A stretch of 64,000 nucleotides of DNA from RHLJ01 sp048058975. Its GTDB lineage: Bacteria > Bacteroidota > Rhodothermia > Balneolales > Balneolaceae. Made by a program: the position numbers and the translations under genes. Below the pieces are notes generated by a model, which did no database searches, was not told the origin of the DNA, and saw nothing but the letters and a program-made list of their open reading frames with translations. The stretch covers positions 248,001-312,000 of the forward strand of contig JBLLNP010000007.1 of assembly GCA_048058975.1 (NCBI GenBank), written 5' to 3'. Below, piece after piece: positions 7,969-14,518 of the stretch (its first letter is position 1; each line of letters opens with the position of its first letter).

Positions 7969-8041
7969 GCAGGTGTAGTGTCAATGGTAACACGCCGTTC
8001 ATCCCAGTCGGGCATTGCGGGTTCGATTCCCGTCACCTGCT
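7969..8041 (+). tRNA. tRNA-Gly-like with an aberrant anticodon arm
   Basis: The cloverleaf is otherwise regular: acceptor GCAGGTG/CACCTGC (7 bp), U8-A9, D stem GTGT/ACAC with GG in the loop, a 5-nt variable loop, T stem GCGGG/CCCGT with loop TTCGATT, and discriminator T. G1-C72, C2-G71 and U73 fit tRNA-Gly identity. The anticodon stem pairs only CCG/CGG, then T-T and T-G. By canonical spacing the loop is CATCCCA, giving anticodon TCC but A instead of U at position 33. Shifting by one gives a correct U33 and anticodon CCC but destroys the stem. No CCA is encoded. It may be functional, degenerate, or a tRNA-like leader of the peptide gene 41 bp downstream. Confidence 0.7.
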
Positions 8042-8081
8042 CTACTATTAACCCCCAAACCGAAGAAAGGAGGCTAAACAT

Positions 8082-8159
8082 ATGAAAAAGGTAAGAATTA
8101 AAATTCCGACCAGAGTTAGAGTTCGTTACAAAATCACCGTTCGCACCAGAACCAGATAA
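8082..8159 (+). CDS. 25-residue cationic beta-alternating peptide
   Basis: ATG 8082 follows a very strong Shine-Dalgarno (AAAGGAGG, 8067-8074), and the ORF ends 21 bp before a perfect terminator. The peptide has 11 Lys/Arg and no acidic residues. After residue 3 every basic residue falls on an odd position (5, 7, 11, 13, 15, 17, 21, 23, 25), with Val, Ile or Tyr on most even ones, as in IKIPTRVRVRYKITV. That is an amphipathic beta-strand pattern. There is no signal peptide. It lies 40 bp behind the odd tRNA-Gly with no terminator between, so co-transcription is likely. No family is recognised; an RNA- or membrane-binding peptide or antimicrobial are possibilities only. Confidence 0.68.
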   Translation: MKKVRIKIPTRVRVRYKITVRTRTR

Positions 8160-8180
8160 GTAGCACCCTCTAACAATAAG

Positions 8181-8211
8181 CGGTGAAGGGTAACTCCTTC
8201 ACCGGTTTATT
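8181..8211 (+). terminator. Rho-independent terminator after the cationic peptide gene
   Basis: CGGTGAAGG (8181-8189) pairs perfectly with CCTTCACCG (8196-8204) across a 6-nt loop, followed by GTTTATT. The T tract is weak but the stem is strong. Confidence 0.8.
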
Positions 8212-8277
8212 ATAACTCAAGAATAGCGTATTTTGTTCTGTGTTTCAAACATTGTAACTCATTTCTAATGAAGCCCT

Positions 8278-8421
8278 ATGGGAGATAGAGACAAAATAGA
8301 TATTCAGATTGAAGTTGAGATTGAGCAAGAATTAGAGCTTCCAGAATCCGGTTTCAAGAGAGATTTAGATAAAGTAATCCTTACCGACAAACAGAAGCTA
8401 GAAGATTCTGAAAAAGACTAA
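8278..8421 (+). CDS. 47-residue acidic beta-alternating peptide (tentative)
   Basis: The ORF from ATG 8278 to TAA 8419 encodes a peptide whose residues 7-21 alternate hydrophobic (odd) and acidic or polar (even): IDIQIEVEIEQELEL. This is the charge mirror of the cationic peptide 120 bp upstream. The C-terminal half is charged and probably helical. No clear Shine-Dalgarno is seen, and the last 41 bp overlap the transposase gene on the other strand, so expression is less certain than for its neighbour. The regular alternation is unlikely to be chance. A pairing of the two peptides is inference. Confidence 0.45.
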   Translation: MGDRDKIDIQIEVEIEQELELPESGFKRDLDKVILTDKQKLEDSEKD

Positions 8422-9274
8422 CTTGGTCTTTTCTGTGGTTCCATTTAAAAGCATACTCATTAACGTACAATTGTAGATACTTCTTAGAAGTGTGTTTGTA
8501 AGCACCTCTAATGCCATTCTTAATAAAGCTCCAAAAACCCTCGATAGTATTAGTGTGAACTTCACCACGAACGTATTCATCCTTCTTGTGGCTTACTTTC
8601 TCATGGATATATCCCAATGATGGTAAAGTATGGTAGCTCCAATTTTCATCAGTATAAATTGTGCTTCCCTTTGTTACGGTTTCCTTGATTAATGGAAATA
8701 AAGTTGCTCTGTTAATATCCTTTGTTACAAACGCTCTTACTCTACCATCTCTTTCTACAATACCAACCACAGGCGTTTTATCGGTTCCTCGTCCACGCTT
8801 TGACTTCTTTGTAGTTGGATTACGATTAGATTTTCTTGGTTTACCACCAACAAAGGTTTCGTCAATCTCAACAACACCTTCAAACATCATTCCGTCACCC
8901 TGTAAACACTTTCTGATTAAGTGACACATTCTCCAAGCTGTTTTATATGTAACGCCTATTTCACGCTGGATCTGCTTTGCTGAAATACCGCACTTGGACT
9001 GAGACATACGAAATACTACATAGAACCATTTAACAAGCTCTGTGGCTGATTTATGAAAGATCGTGTTAGCTGTTGGATATACCTGGATATTACCTTTGGC
9101 ATTGGTAAAACAATTTCTTGATTCAGTATAGTACAGGTCTTTGTTAAGCTCGAAGATTTCTCCGGTTTCCGGGTGAACATATCCTTCTGGATAACGCTTG
9201 TTAAAGATGTACTCTAAACAAGCTCGTTCAGTAGGAAATTCTTTTTGGAAGTCGAAAAATGTGTAAGTCTTCAT
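8381..9274 (-). CDS. IS1595-family (ISXO2-like) DDE transposase
   Basis: A 297-residue protein with an N-terminal zinc-ribbon-like region lacking the usual full Cys set, an HTH segment (ISAKQIQREIGVTYKTAWRM) and an ISXO2-like catalytic domain: VEIDETFVGG (first Asp), STIYTDENWSY (second Asp) and VHTNTIEGFWSFIKNG (terminal H-x-N-x-x-E motif). It looks full length. Such transposases move their element by cut-and-paste or copy-paste, typically with 8-bp target duplications. I could not find matching terminal inverted repeats. The right flank has TGTAGTCAAGGGATAACCGC near 9319-9340 but no partner on the left, so the element may be decayed at one end. Confidence 0.88.
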   Translation of the reverse strand: MKTYTFFDFQKEFPTERACLEYIFNKRYPEGYVHPETGEIFELNKDLYYTESRNCFTNAKGNIQVYPTANTIFHKSATELVKWFYVVFRMSQSKCGISAKQIQREIGVTYKTAWRMCHLIRKCLQGDGMMFEGVVEIDETFVGGKPRKSNRNPTTKKSKRGRGTDKTPVVGIVERDGRVRAFVTKDINRATLFPLIKETVTKGSTIYTDENWSYHTLPSLGYIHEKVSHKKDEYVRGEVHTNTIEGFWSFIKNGIRGAYKHTSKKYLQLYVNEYAFKWNHRKDQVSLFQNLLASVCR

Positions 9275-9353
9275 AGTGTCTTTGTTTAATCTGCTATGAA
9301 GATACAGAATTATTTACTTGTAGTCAAGGGATAACCGCCAAAATTTTGGATTC

Positions 9354-9375
9354 GATGTAACATATTTTTTACATC
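9354..9375. promoter_or_regulatory. Inverted repeat upstream of the membrane protein-XRE pair
   Basis: GATGTAA (9354-9360) pairs perfectly with TTACATC (9369-9375) across 8 bp. It lies 41 bp upstream of the operon start. A likely role is autoregulation by the encoded XRE protein (inference). Confidence 0.45.
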
Positions 9376-9415
9376 ACGTAAAGAATTCCCGACATTTAAC
9401 AAAAAGGAGTTCATT

Positions 9416-9862
9416 ATGTCAAAACAAGAAATTCTTTCGTGGACCTCGTTGGCCACATCAACATCCGTTCTGGTTTTCTATCTGCTCATTAACTTTGGCT
9501 GGCCGGATATAATCCCCGATTACTCTGCCCGAGCCGTCAAAATTTTCTTTAATGTATTCTGGGTTGCAGTAATCATCGAAATTATTGTGGGTATTAATGA
9601 GGGGAAAAAGAAAGTTCAGAAAGATGAGCGCGATTTTATTATTGAGGCAAAGGGTCTTAAAGTAGGCTATAATATCCTGGTTGTCGCTTTGGTAATTGCA
9701 CTTATTCAGGTTTTTGTTTCGAATGTTACCCAGAACTACGCCCCCAATCTGCCTTTTGCAATCGAAGTTTCTACTATTTTTCACTTTTTATTCATCGCCT
9801 TGTTTACCGCGAGCTCCGCAAAACGAGTCACTATGATTTATAACTACCGAAAGGATTACTGA
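9416..9862 (+). CDS. Four-helix membrane protein paired with XRE regulator
   Basis: A 148-residue integral membrane protein with four hydrophobic segments (about 8-28, 40-60, 82-104 and 115-135) and a cytoplasmic loop containing KDERDFIIEAKG. Small DUF2178-like proteins of this kind are commonly encoded one base or so ahead of a short XRE regulator. The Shine-Dalgarno AAAAAGGAG precedes ATG 9416. The next gene starts 1 bp after the stop, so the two are co-translated. Function unknown; possibly the membrane sensor or target of its partner. Confidence 0.8.
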   Translation: MSKQEILSWTSLATSTSVLVFYLLINFGWPDIIPDYSARAVKIFFNVFWVAVIIEIIVGINEGKKKVQKDERDFIIEAKGLKVGYNILVVALVIALIQVFVSNVTQNYAPNLPFAIEVSTIFHFLFIALFTASSAKRVTMIYNYRKDY

Positions 9863-9863
9863 G

Positions 9864-10079
9864 ATGGAAGAAGGCTCTATTACCAACAACATCCGGAAGC
9901 TTCGGTTTAATAATCATGAGATGACACAACAAGATCTGGCGGATGCTGTTGGGGTTACCCGCCAGACCATCAATGCCATTGAAGCTGCAAAGTATTCTCC
10001 TTCTCTGGAGTTAGCTTTTAAGATAGCCGCTGTTTTTGAGTTGCCATTGGAAGAGGTTTTCAGATATAGAAAGGATTAG
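9864..10079 (+). CDS. Small XRE-family transcriptional regulator
   Basis: A 71-residue single-domain HTH_3 protein: NNIRKLRFNNHEMTQQDLAD, then AVGVTRQTINAIEAAKYSPS and LELAFKIAAVFELPLEEVF. It closely follows the Cro/YozG-like type that binds DNA as a dimer. It starts 1 bp after the membrane-protein stop, with the Shine-Dalgarno inside that gene. The 3' end overlaps the convergent lipoprotein gene by 4 bp. The dyad at 9354-9375 is its likely operator (inference). Confidence 0.93.
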   Translation: MEEGSITNNIRKLRFNNHEMTQQDLADAVGVTRQTINAIEAAKYSPSLELAFKIAAVFELPLEEVFRYRKD

Positions 10080-10951
10080 TTAAGGATAAAGACCTCGAAT
10101 GTTCTTTCTTCTACTGGTGCCTCAATCGGATAACTTCTAATTCCAAAGAACTGACCTGTGTAATAGTTCATGTTTTTTCTTAGCTCCTCTTTCTCAGAAT
10201 CCCATGCATCAGGGTTTGATTTTTCTATCAATCCATAAACTGTTGAGGCCGAAGAGTCCCAGGGAAAGGCAAAATATTTAGATGCATAATTTCTATAAAA
10301 AACCGAATTATTAGAAAGATCTTCCTTATTAAATTCAAAGTCCGTTAAAATTGCTACATAAAATCCTTCTTGAAATCCTGTTTCTGCATTAGAAAATATT
10401 TCGAAATCTGGATTAGTTTGTATTTCTATTTCAAACCAACCATCCCTTCTACGATCATTTATATTCATTATAATTTCTTTGATCGAAAAAAAGGGCGGGT
10501 AAACCTCTTTCGGTCTTTTGTTGTTAATTGATAAACTCTCTTGGTTATTTACTGTTAGTGTAAAGCTTAACGACTCATAAAGATGCTCATCTTCTCCATC
10601 TTTTCTGATACCTATACTTCCAATTAAGTCAATGTCTGTTTTCCCCTCTGAAACCGGAATTAATCCTATGTGATCATTTAGAATTATTGGTTTAGCAATT
10701 TCAGGATCAGATAAAACAAACTGCATCGAAAATGATCCGTATCCCCATTCGGGGCAGTCCAAATTGTTTTCCCAATAGTCTGAGTCTTTTATCCAAAGAG
10801 TATCACCCATTGTAACCGACATATCGGGCATGTTTTTAAGTGTGGTTCCTTCAATATCATCTCTCAGCGAAAAGTATCCATTACTACAATCATCAATTCC
10901 TAAAACTCCGCATTGAAGGAAAATCAAACAAACTATTGGTACATATTTCAT
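10076..10951 (-). CDS. Hypothetical lipoprotein, 291 residues
   Basis: It begins MKYVPIVCLIFLQCGVLGID, a short signal peptide with a lipobox-like LQC, so it is probably an outer-membrane-anchored lipoprotein. The rest is predicted mostly beta, rich in Asp, Asn, Ser and aromatic residues, with no motif I recognise. It ends convergently on the XRE gene with a 4-bp overlap. Upstream (10952-11013) is a short AT-rich gap before the DUF2914 gene on the same strand. Function unknown. Confidence 0.75.
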   Translation of the reverse strand: MKYVPIVCLIFLQCGVLGIDDCSNGYFSLRDDIEGTTLKNMPDMSVTMGDTLWIKDSDYWENNLDCPEWGYGSFSMQFVLSDPEIAKPIILNDHIGLIPVSEGKTDIDLIGSIGIRKDGEDEHLYESLSFTLTVNNQESLSINNKRPKEVYPPFFSIKEIIMNINDRRRDGWFEIEIQTNPDFEIFSNAETGFQEGFYVAILTDFEFNKEDLSNNSVFYRNYASKYFAFPWDSSASTVYGLIEKSNPDAWDSEKEELRKNMNYYTGQFFGIRSYPIEAPVEERTFEVFILN

Positions 10952-11013
10952 CTTCCATTTGTTTATTCCTGCTTTAATTTAACATAGTTCAGATTAAAAA
11001 CAAGTAGTTAAAA

Positions 11014-12114
11014 CTAAAAAGATTTTGTAATAAGCCTCTTCGGGCTTAAGGTAGAGTCCTCGATTACCTCAAAGTCGATGATACCGAGAACCAATCCTTC
11101 TTCGGTGATCACATCTACCTTCCAACGGCCTTCCATCACATTATTTTTAACCGTATAGCCCCTGAAACCTTCGTCTCTTCCCCCGGTAATTTCAAAACGG
11201 ATATCGTCTATAATTTCCCACTTTTGAGTGTGTGGACTAAACCATTTCCAACGATGTGCTATCTCTTTATTCAGGTTAGATGGGGCAAAAATGGAAGTAA
11301 ACACGTAAATATCCTTTCCGACGGTATGCACATACTGTTGCCTGTTTCTTCTCCAGAACTTATACCAGCCTGGTCGTTCATAAGAAACCTCGTACTGTCC
11401 GTTTTGTTTTTCTATGGAGTGAGCCACAAGTCCTGTATCCAATGCTAATGGGACAGGCGGTATCAAATTCAGAAAGTAAAACGAGTTTATCATCAGGTAG
11501 ATCCCAATAATTAAGCCCAGCATTTTACCTTCATGAATTTCTTTTCTGGTAGAGGGACTAGAATTGTAGATATAAACGATTAGCGCGATGGTACTTGCCA
11601 GGCTTATTAGCCCGGATGTTAGAAAGATCGCAGTATTCATGTGCTTTACTAGAACAGGAATAAAGAACGTAAAGAAGGTAAAGTTCACAAAAAAATACGC
11701 GCTGAACTGAAGATATTTATTGGAAATACGTTTTTTCAACAACTCGTTGGCAAATAACAGAACCACCAGAATGATGAAAAAAATGATTGTTTTTGAAAAT
11801 GACACACTTCTGGAAAAGTAGATCACGTAGGCGCTACATAAACCCCCAAGAAAAAACTGGATTGCCAGTGGCAAATACTCTTCAAAGCGCTCGATAAAAG
11901 TATCTTTCCATTTCCCATCGTCAGATAGGTTGTACAAATACATACATGCACTTAGCGAACCCAAGTAGGTACATAAGATTATTCTGTCATACAGGCGATC
12001 AATTCTTCCAAGAGTGAGTGAGTCCCAGATAAAGCCTGTTATAAAAAAAGCGATTGGAGCATACTTTTGATGCTTTCTTATAAATGCCCGAAATCTGCTT
12101 ACTTTTTTAATCAT
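11014..12114 (-). CDS. Polytopic membrane protein with C-terminal DUF2914 domain
   Basis: A 366-residue protein with about seven or eight hydrophobic helices between residues 15 and 235, then a soluble extracytoplasmic domain (240-355) matching DUF2914: RWKWFSPHTQKWEII, the FEITGGRDEGFRGYTVKNN stretch, and GRWKVDVITEEGLVLG. DUF2914 domains look like small beta sandwiches. The role of the family is unknown; an envelope or signalling function is only a guess. The N-terminus is basic. It is transcribed alone, with the divergent SRPBCC gene starting 131 bp away. Confidence 0.85.
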   Translation of the reverse strand: MIKKVSRFRAFIRKHQKYAPIAFFITGFIWDSLTLGRIDRLYDRIILCTYLGSLSACMYLYNLSDDGKWKDTFIERFEEYLPLAIQFFLGGLCSAYVIYFSRSVSFSKTIIFFIILVVLLFANELLKKRISNKYLQFSAYFFVNFTFFTFFIPVLVKHMNTAIFLTSGLISLASTIALIVYIYNSSPSTRKEIHEGKMLGLIIGIYLMINSFYFLNLIPPVPLALDTGLVAHSIEKQNGQYEVSYERPGWYKFWRRNRQQYVHTVGKDIYVFTSIFAPSNLNKEIAHRWKWFSPHTQKWEIIDDIRFEITGGRDEGFRGYTVKNNVMEGRWKVDVITEEGLVLGIIDFEVIEDSTLSPKRLITKSF

Positions 12115-12245
12115 ACTTTTTAACCCTGATTAAAGGTAGCTCTAGAATTAATCTCTTACTGTAAATAAATCGCAATTTCTTGCCTTATTGATTTTATAAA
12201 GCAGATTTTTTTCATTGATATATCTTCAAACAAAAAACCAACCCT

Positions 12246-13169
12246 ATGCCTGCCTTTAGTGTAAGTCGAGACATTACTATAGATTCTTCACCAGAAAAAA
12301 TATTTTCCTTTTTAAATAACCTTGGAACCTGGAAAGAATGGTCGCCGTGGCTGATTATGGAATCCGGTGTAAAAGTGACCGTTGCCGATGATAACAAATG
12401 CTATGAATGGGAAGGAAAGCGGGTTGGCAGTGGGAATATGAAAATCACAGGAGAAGAAGAAAACAACAGCGTTCATTATGATCTCACTTTTCTAACCCCC
12501 TGGAAGTCAGAAGCAAAAGTAAAATTTATTCTTGATGATGATGGCGCCCAAACTAACGTTACTTGGACTATGGACAGCTCCCTCCCGTGGTATATGTTCT
12601 GGATGACTGGAATGATGGATTCCTGGGTTGGAATGGATTATGAACGCGGCTTGAGAATGTTGAAGGAATATATTGAAGAAGGTGAGATCAAATCTAAACT
12701 GGAATGGAAAGGAGAGTCTGAATTTTCTGGCACCAAATACATCGGGGTTAAAACAACCTGTAGTTTTGATGAAATTGGTGAAGCAATGCAGAAAGATTTC
12801 GGAAAGATTGAATCTTACATAAAAAGCCATGAAAGCGTTGCTACCGGAGAAGCTTATACTATTTATCATAAATGGGATATGAAAAAGAAGCAAGCAACTT
12901 ACACAGGTTGTGTTGGGGTAACAGAAGCTCCTGATGATTTACCTTCCGGTTTTGTGAATGGAGAAATTCCTGCTACAAAAGTATATACTCTTCGCCATAC
13001 TGGAAAATATGATCATCTTGGAAATGCCTGGAGCACCATGATGAGTATGGCCAGAAATAAAGAGTTCAAGCAAAAGAAAAGTATTCATCCTTTTGAGCAC
13101 TATATCACTAATCCACAAGAAACCTCGGAAGCCGATCATATTACCGATGTGATTTTTCCAGTAAAATAA
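12246..13169 (+). CDS. SRPBCC (polyketide cyclase-like) plus GyrI-like domain protein
   Basis: A 307-residue two-domain cytoplasmic protein. Residues 1-145 form an SRPBCC ligand-binding fold (SRDITIDSSPEKIFSFLNNL; WKEWSPWL; LTFLTPWKSEAKVKF). Residues 155-307 resemble the GyrI-like/AraC effector-binding domain (KYIGVKTTCSFDEIG; GKYDHLGNAWSTMMSMA; FEHYITNP). Both halves bind small hydrophobic or amphipathic ligands in known families, so this is probably a ligand-sequestering or sensing protein. No DNA-binding domain is attached. It is followed 23 bp later by the DUF2200 gene on the same strand, then an AraC-type regulator. Confidence 0.85.
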   Translation: MPAFSVSRDITIDSSPEKIFSFLNNLGTWKEWSPWLIMESGVKVTVADDNKCYEWEGKRVGSGNMKITGEEENNSVHYDLTFLTPWKSEAKVKFILDDDGAQTNVTWTMDSSLPWYMFWMTGMMDSWVGMDYERGLRMLKEYIEEGEIKSKLEWKGESEFSGTKYIGVKTTCSFDEIGEAMQKDFGKIESYIKSHESVATGEAYTIYHKWDMKKKQATYTGCVGVTEAPDDLPSGFVNGEIPATKVYTLRHTGKYDHLGNAWSTMMSMARNKEFKQKKSIHPFEHYITNPQETSEADHITDVIFPVK

Positions 13170-13192
13170 TACTATTAAATCATTCCTTGACC

Positions 13193-13561
13193 ATGCCCAC
13201 TACCACTCCAGAACACGATGCCCGAATAGCCGCCATGACCTTTTCATCGGTCTATCCACATTATGTAACCAAAGTTGAAAAGAAGGGAAGAACAAAAGAA
13301 GAACTTCATGAAGTGATAGAATGGCTTACCGGTTTTGATGAATCAAAATTAGAGGAATTAATAGAAGCTAAAGCAACCTTTGAAGAGTTTTTCGATCAGG
13401 CCAACCTAAATCCCAATGCAGAATTAATTAAGGGTGTAATTTGCGGGTACAGAATTGAAGAAATTACCACTCCATTAACCAGAAAGGTGCGCTACCTTGA
13501 TAAGGTGGTTGACGAGCTCGCAAAAGGGAAAAAGATGGAAAAGATTTTGAGGGCCTCTTAA
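13193..13561 (+). CDS. DUF2200 family protein
   Basis: A 122-residue small soluble protein matching DUF2200 in length and motifs: RIAAMTFSSVYPHYVTKVEK, GRTKEELHEVIEWLTGF and NAELIKGVICGYRIEEIT. The function of the family is unknown. ATG 13193 is preferred; a TTG two codons earlier is also in frame. It probably shares a transcript with the SRPBCC-GyrI gene just upstream. Confidence 0.87.
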   Translation: MPTTTPEHDARIAAMTFSSVYPHYVTKVEKKGRTKEELHEVIEWLTGFDESKLEELIEAKATFEEFFDQANLNPNAELIKGVICGYRIEEITTPLTRKVRYLDKVVDELAKGKKMEKILRAS

Positions 13562-13643
13562 TCATTACAAATTTCTTTCTTTTCAGAACTTATTCATTAG
13601 AAACACGTCTTTAGTTTTTTCCATTACAGATGTCCCCTTGCTG

Positions 13644-14447
13644 ATGAAAGTACTTAAAGATGGCACTTATTATGGTTCGATGAATACTGAGAGGCGTTTC
13701 AATGGCCTTATCATCTCTGAATATGATTATCTGATTGAACGAACAGACTGGCATTACCATGAAAATCCATATTTCATGTATGTTCTTGAAGGGAGCCTGT
13801 ACGACGTGAACAAAAAGCAAAAGACACCATGTCCTGCTGGTACTTTTCTTTTGCATAATTGGCAGGAAGCGCACTTTAATTCTAAGGAATCAAAAAATGC
13901 GCGGGGCTTTCATATTGAATTCGAGCAATCATGGTTTGAAAAAAATGAGTTAGCAACAGATCTCTGGGAGGGTAGTAAGCTTATCAAAAATCCCATGCTT
14001 CACCATATTCTTGCAAGGATTTATTCCGAGTTTCGTTTTTCTGATGAATACTCCATTATTTCCTGTGAACTGCTTCTTGCTGAACTATGTGATAATTTGG
14101 AAAAGGAAAAAATATATCATGTAGAAGAAAAACCCTCCTGGCTAAATATGCTTCTTGAAATAATTCATCATGATAATGGCCCGATTAATTTGGCTTCTCT
14201 TTCAAAAAAAGTAGGAGTGCATCCGGGACATATTTCAAGATCTGTTCCAAAATATTTTTCAACCACACTGGGCGATTATATTCGCCAGATTAAAATTAAG
14301 AGCTCTATTGAGCTTTTGTTATCTACTAAAAAATCTTTGACTGATATTTCTTATGAATGTGGATTTTCTGACCAGAGTCATTTTATAAGAACATTTAAGG
14401 CTTATATCGGGATTTCTCCCGGACATTTCTTAAAAAAATGCAGGTAA
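13644..14447 (+). CDS. AraC-family transcriptional regulator
   Basis: A 268-residue protein with an N-terminal cupin-like effector domain (DWHYHENPYFMYVLEGSLYD; CPAGTFLLHNWQEAH) and a C-terminal double HTH: INLASLSKKVGVHPGHISR, the core helix region around LGDYIRQIKIKSSIELL, and DISYECGFSDQSHFIRTFKA with YIGISPGHF. The His-rich cupin N-terminus resembles regulators that sense small ligands. The ATG at 13644 is preferred to an upstream TTG at 13638. The serine hydrolase at 14519 follows on the same strand and is the simplest candidate target. Confidence 0.94.
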   Translation: MKVLKDGTYYGSMNTERRFNGLIISEYDYLIERTDWHYHENPYFMYVLEGSLYDVNKKQKTPCPAGTFLLHNWQEAHFNSKESKNARGFHIEFEQSWFEKNELATDLWEGSKLIKNPMLHHILARIYSEFRFSDEYSIISCELLLAELCDNLEKEKIYHVEEKPSWLNMLLEIIHHDNGPINLASLSKKVGVHPGHISRSVPKYFSTTLGDYIRQIKIKSSIELLLSTKKSLTDISYECGFSDQSHFIRTFKAYIGISPGHFLKKCR

Positions 14448-14518
14448 TGTTAATTTCATTCTATTTATGCTCGGCCCCATATAATAGCTTTCTCCTTTAA
14501 TAATTAAACCCTAGTGTA

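Noticed and set aside
7768..8085. 105-codon plus-strand ORF with a vague HTH-like start
   Set aside because: It runs through a terminator hairpin and the whole tRNA and lacks a Shine-Dalgarno; only the first 50 codons look protein-like, so at most a fragment.
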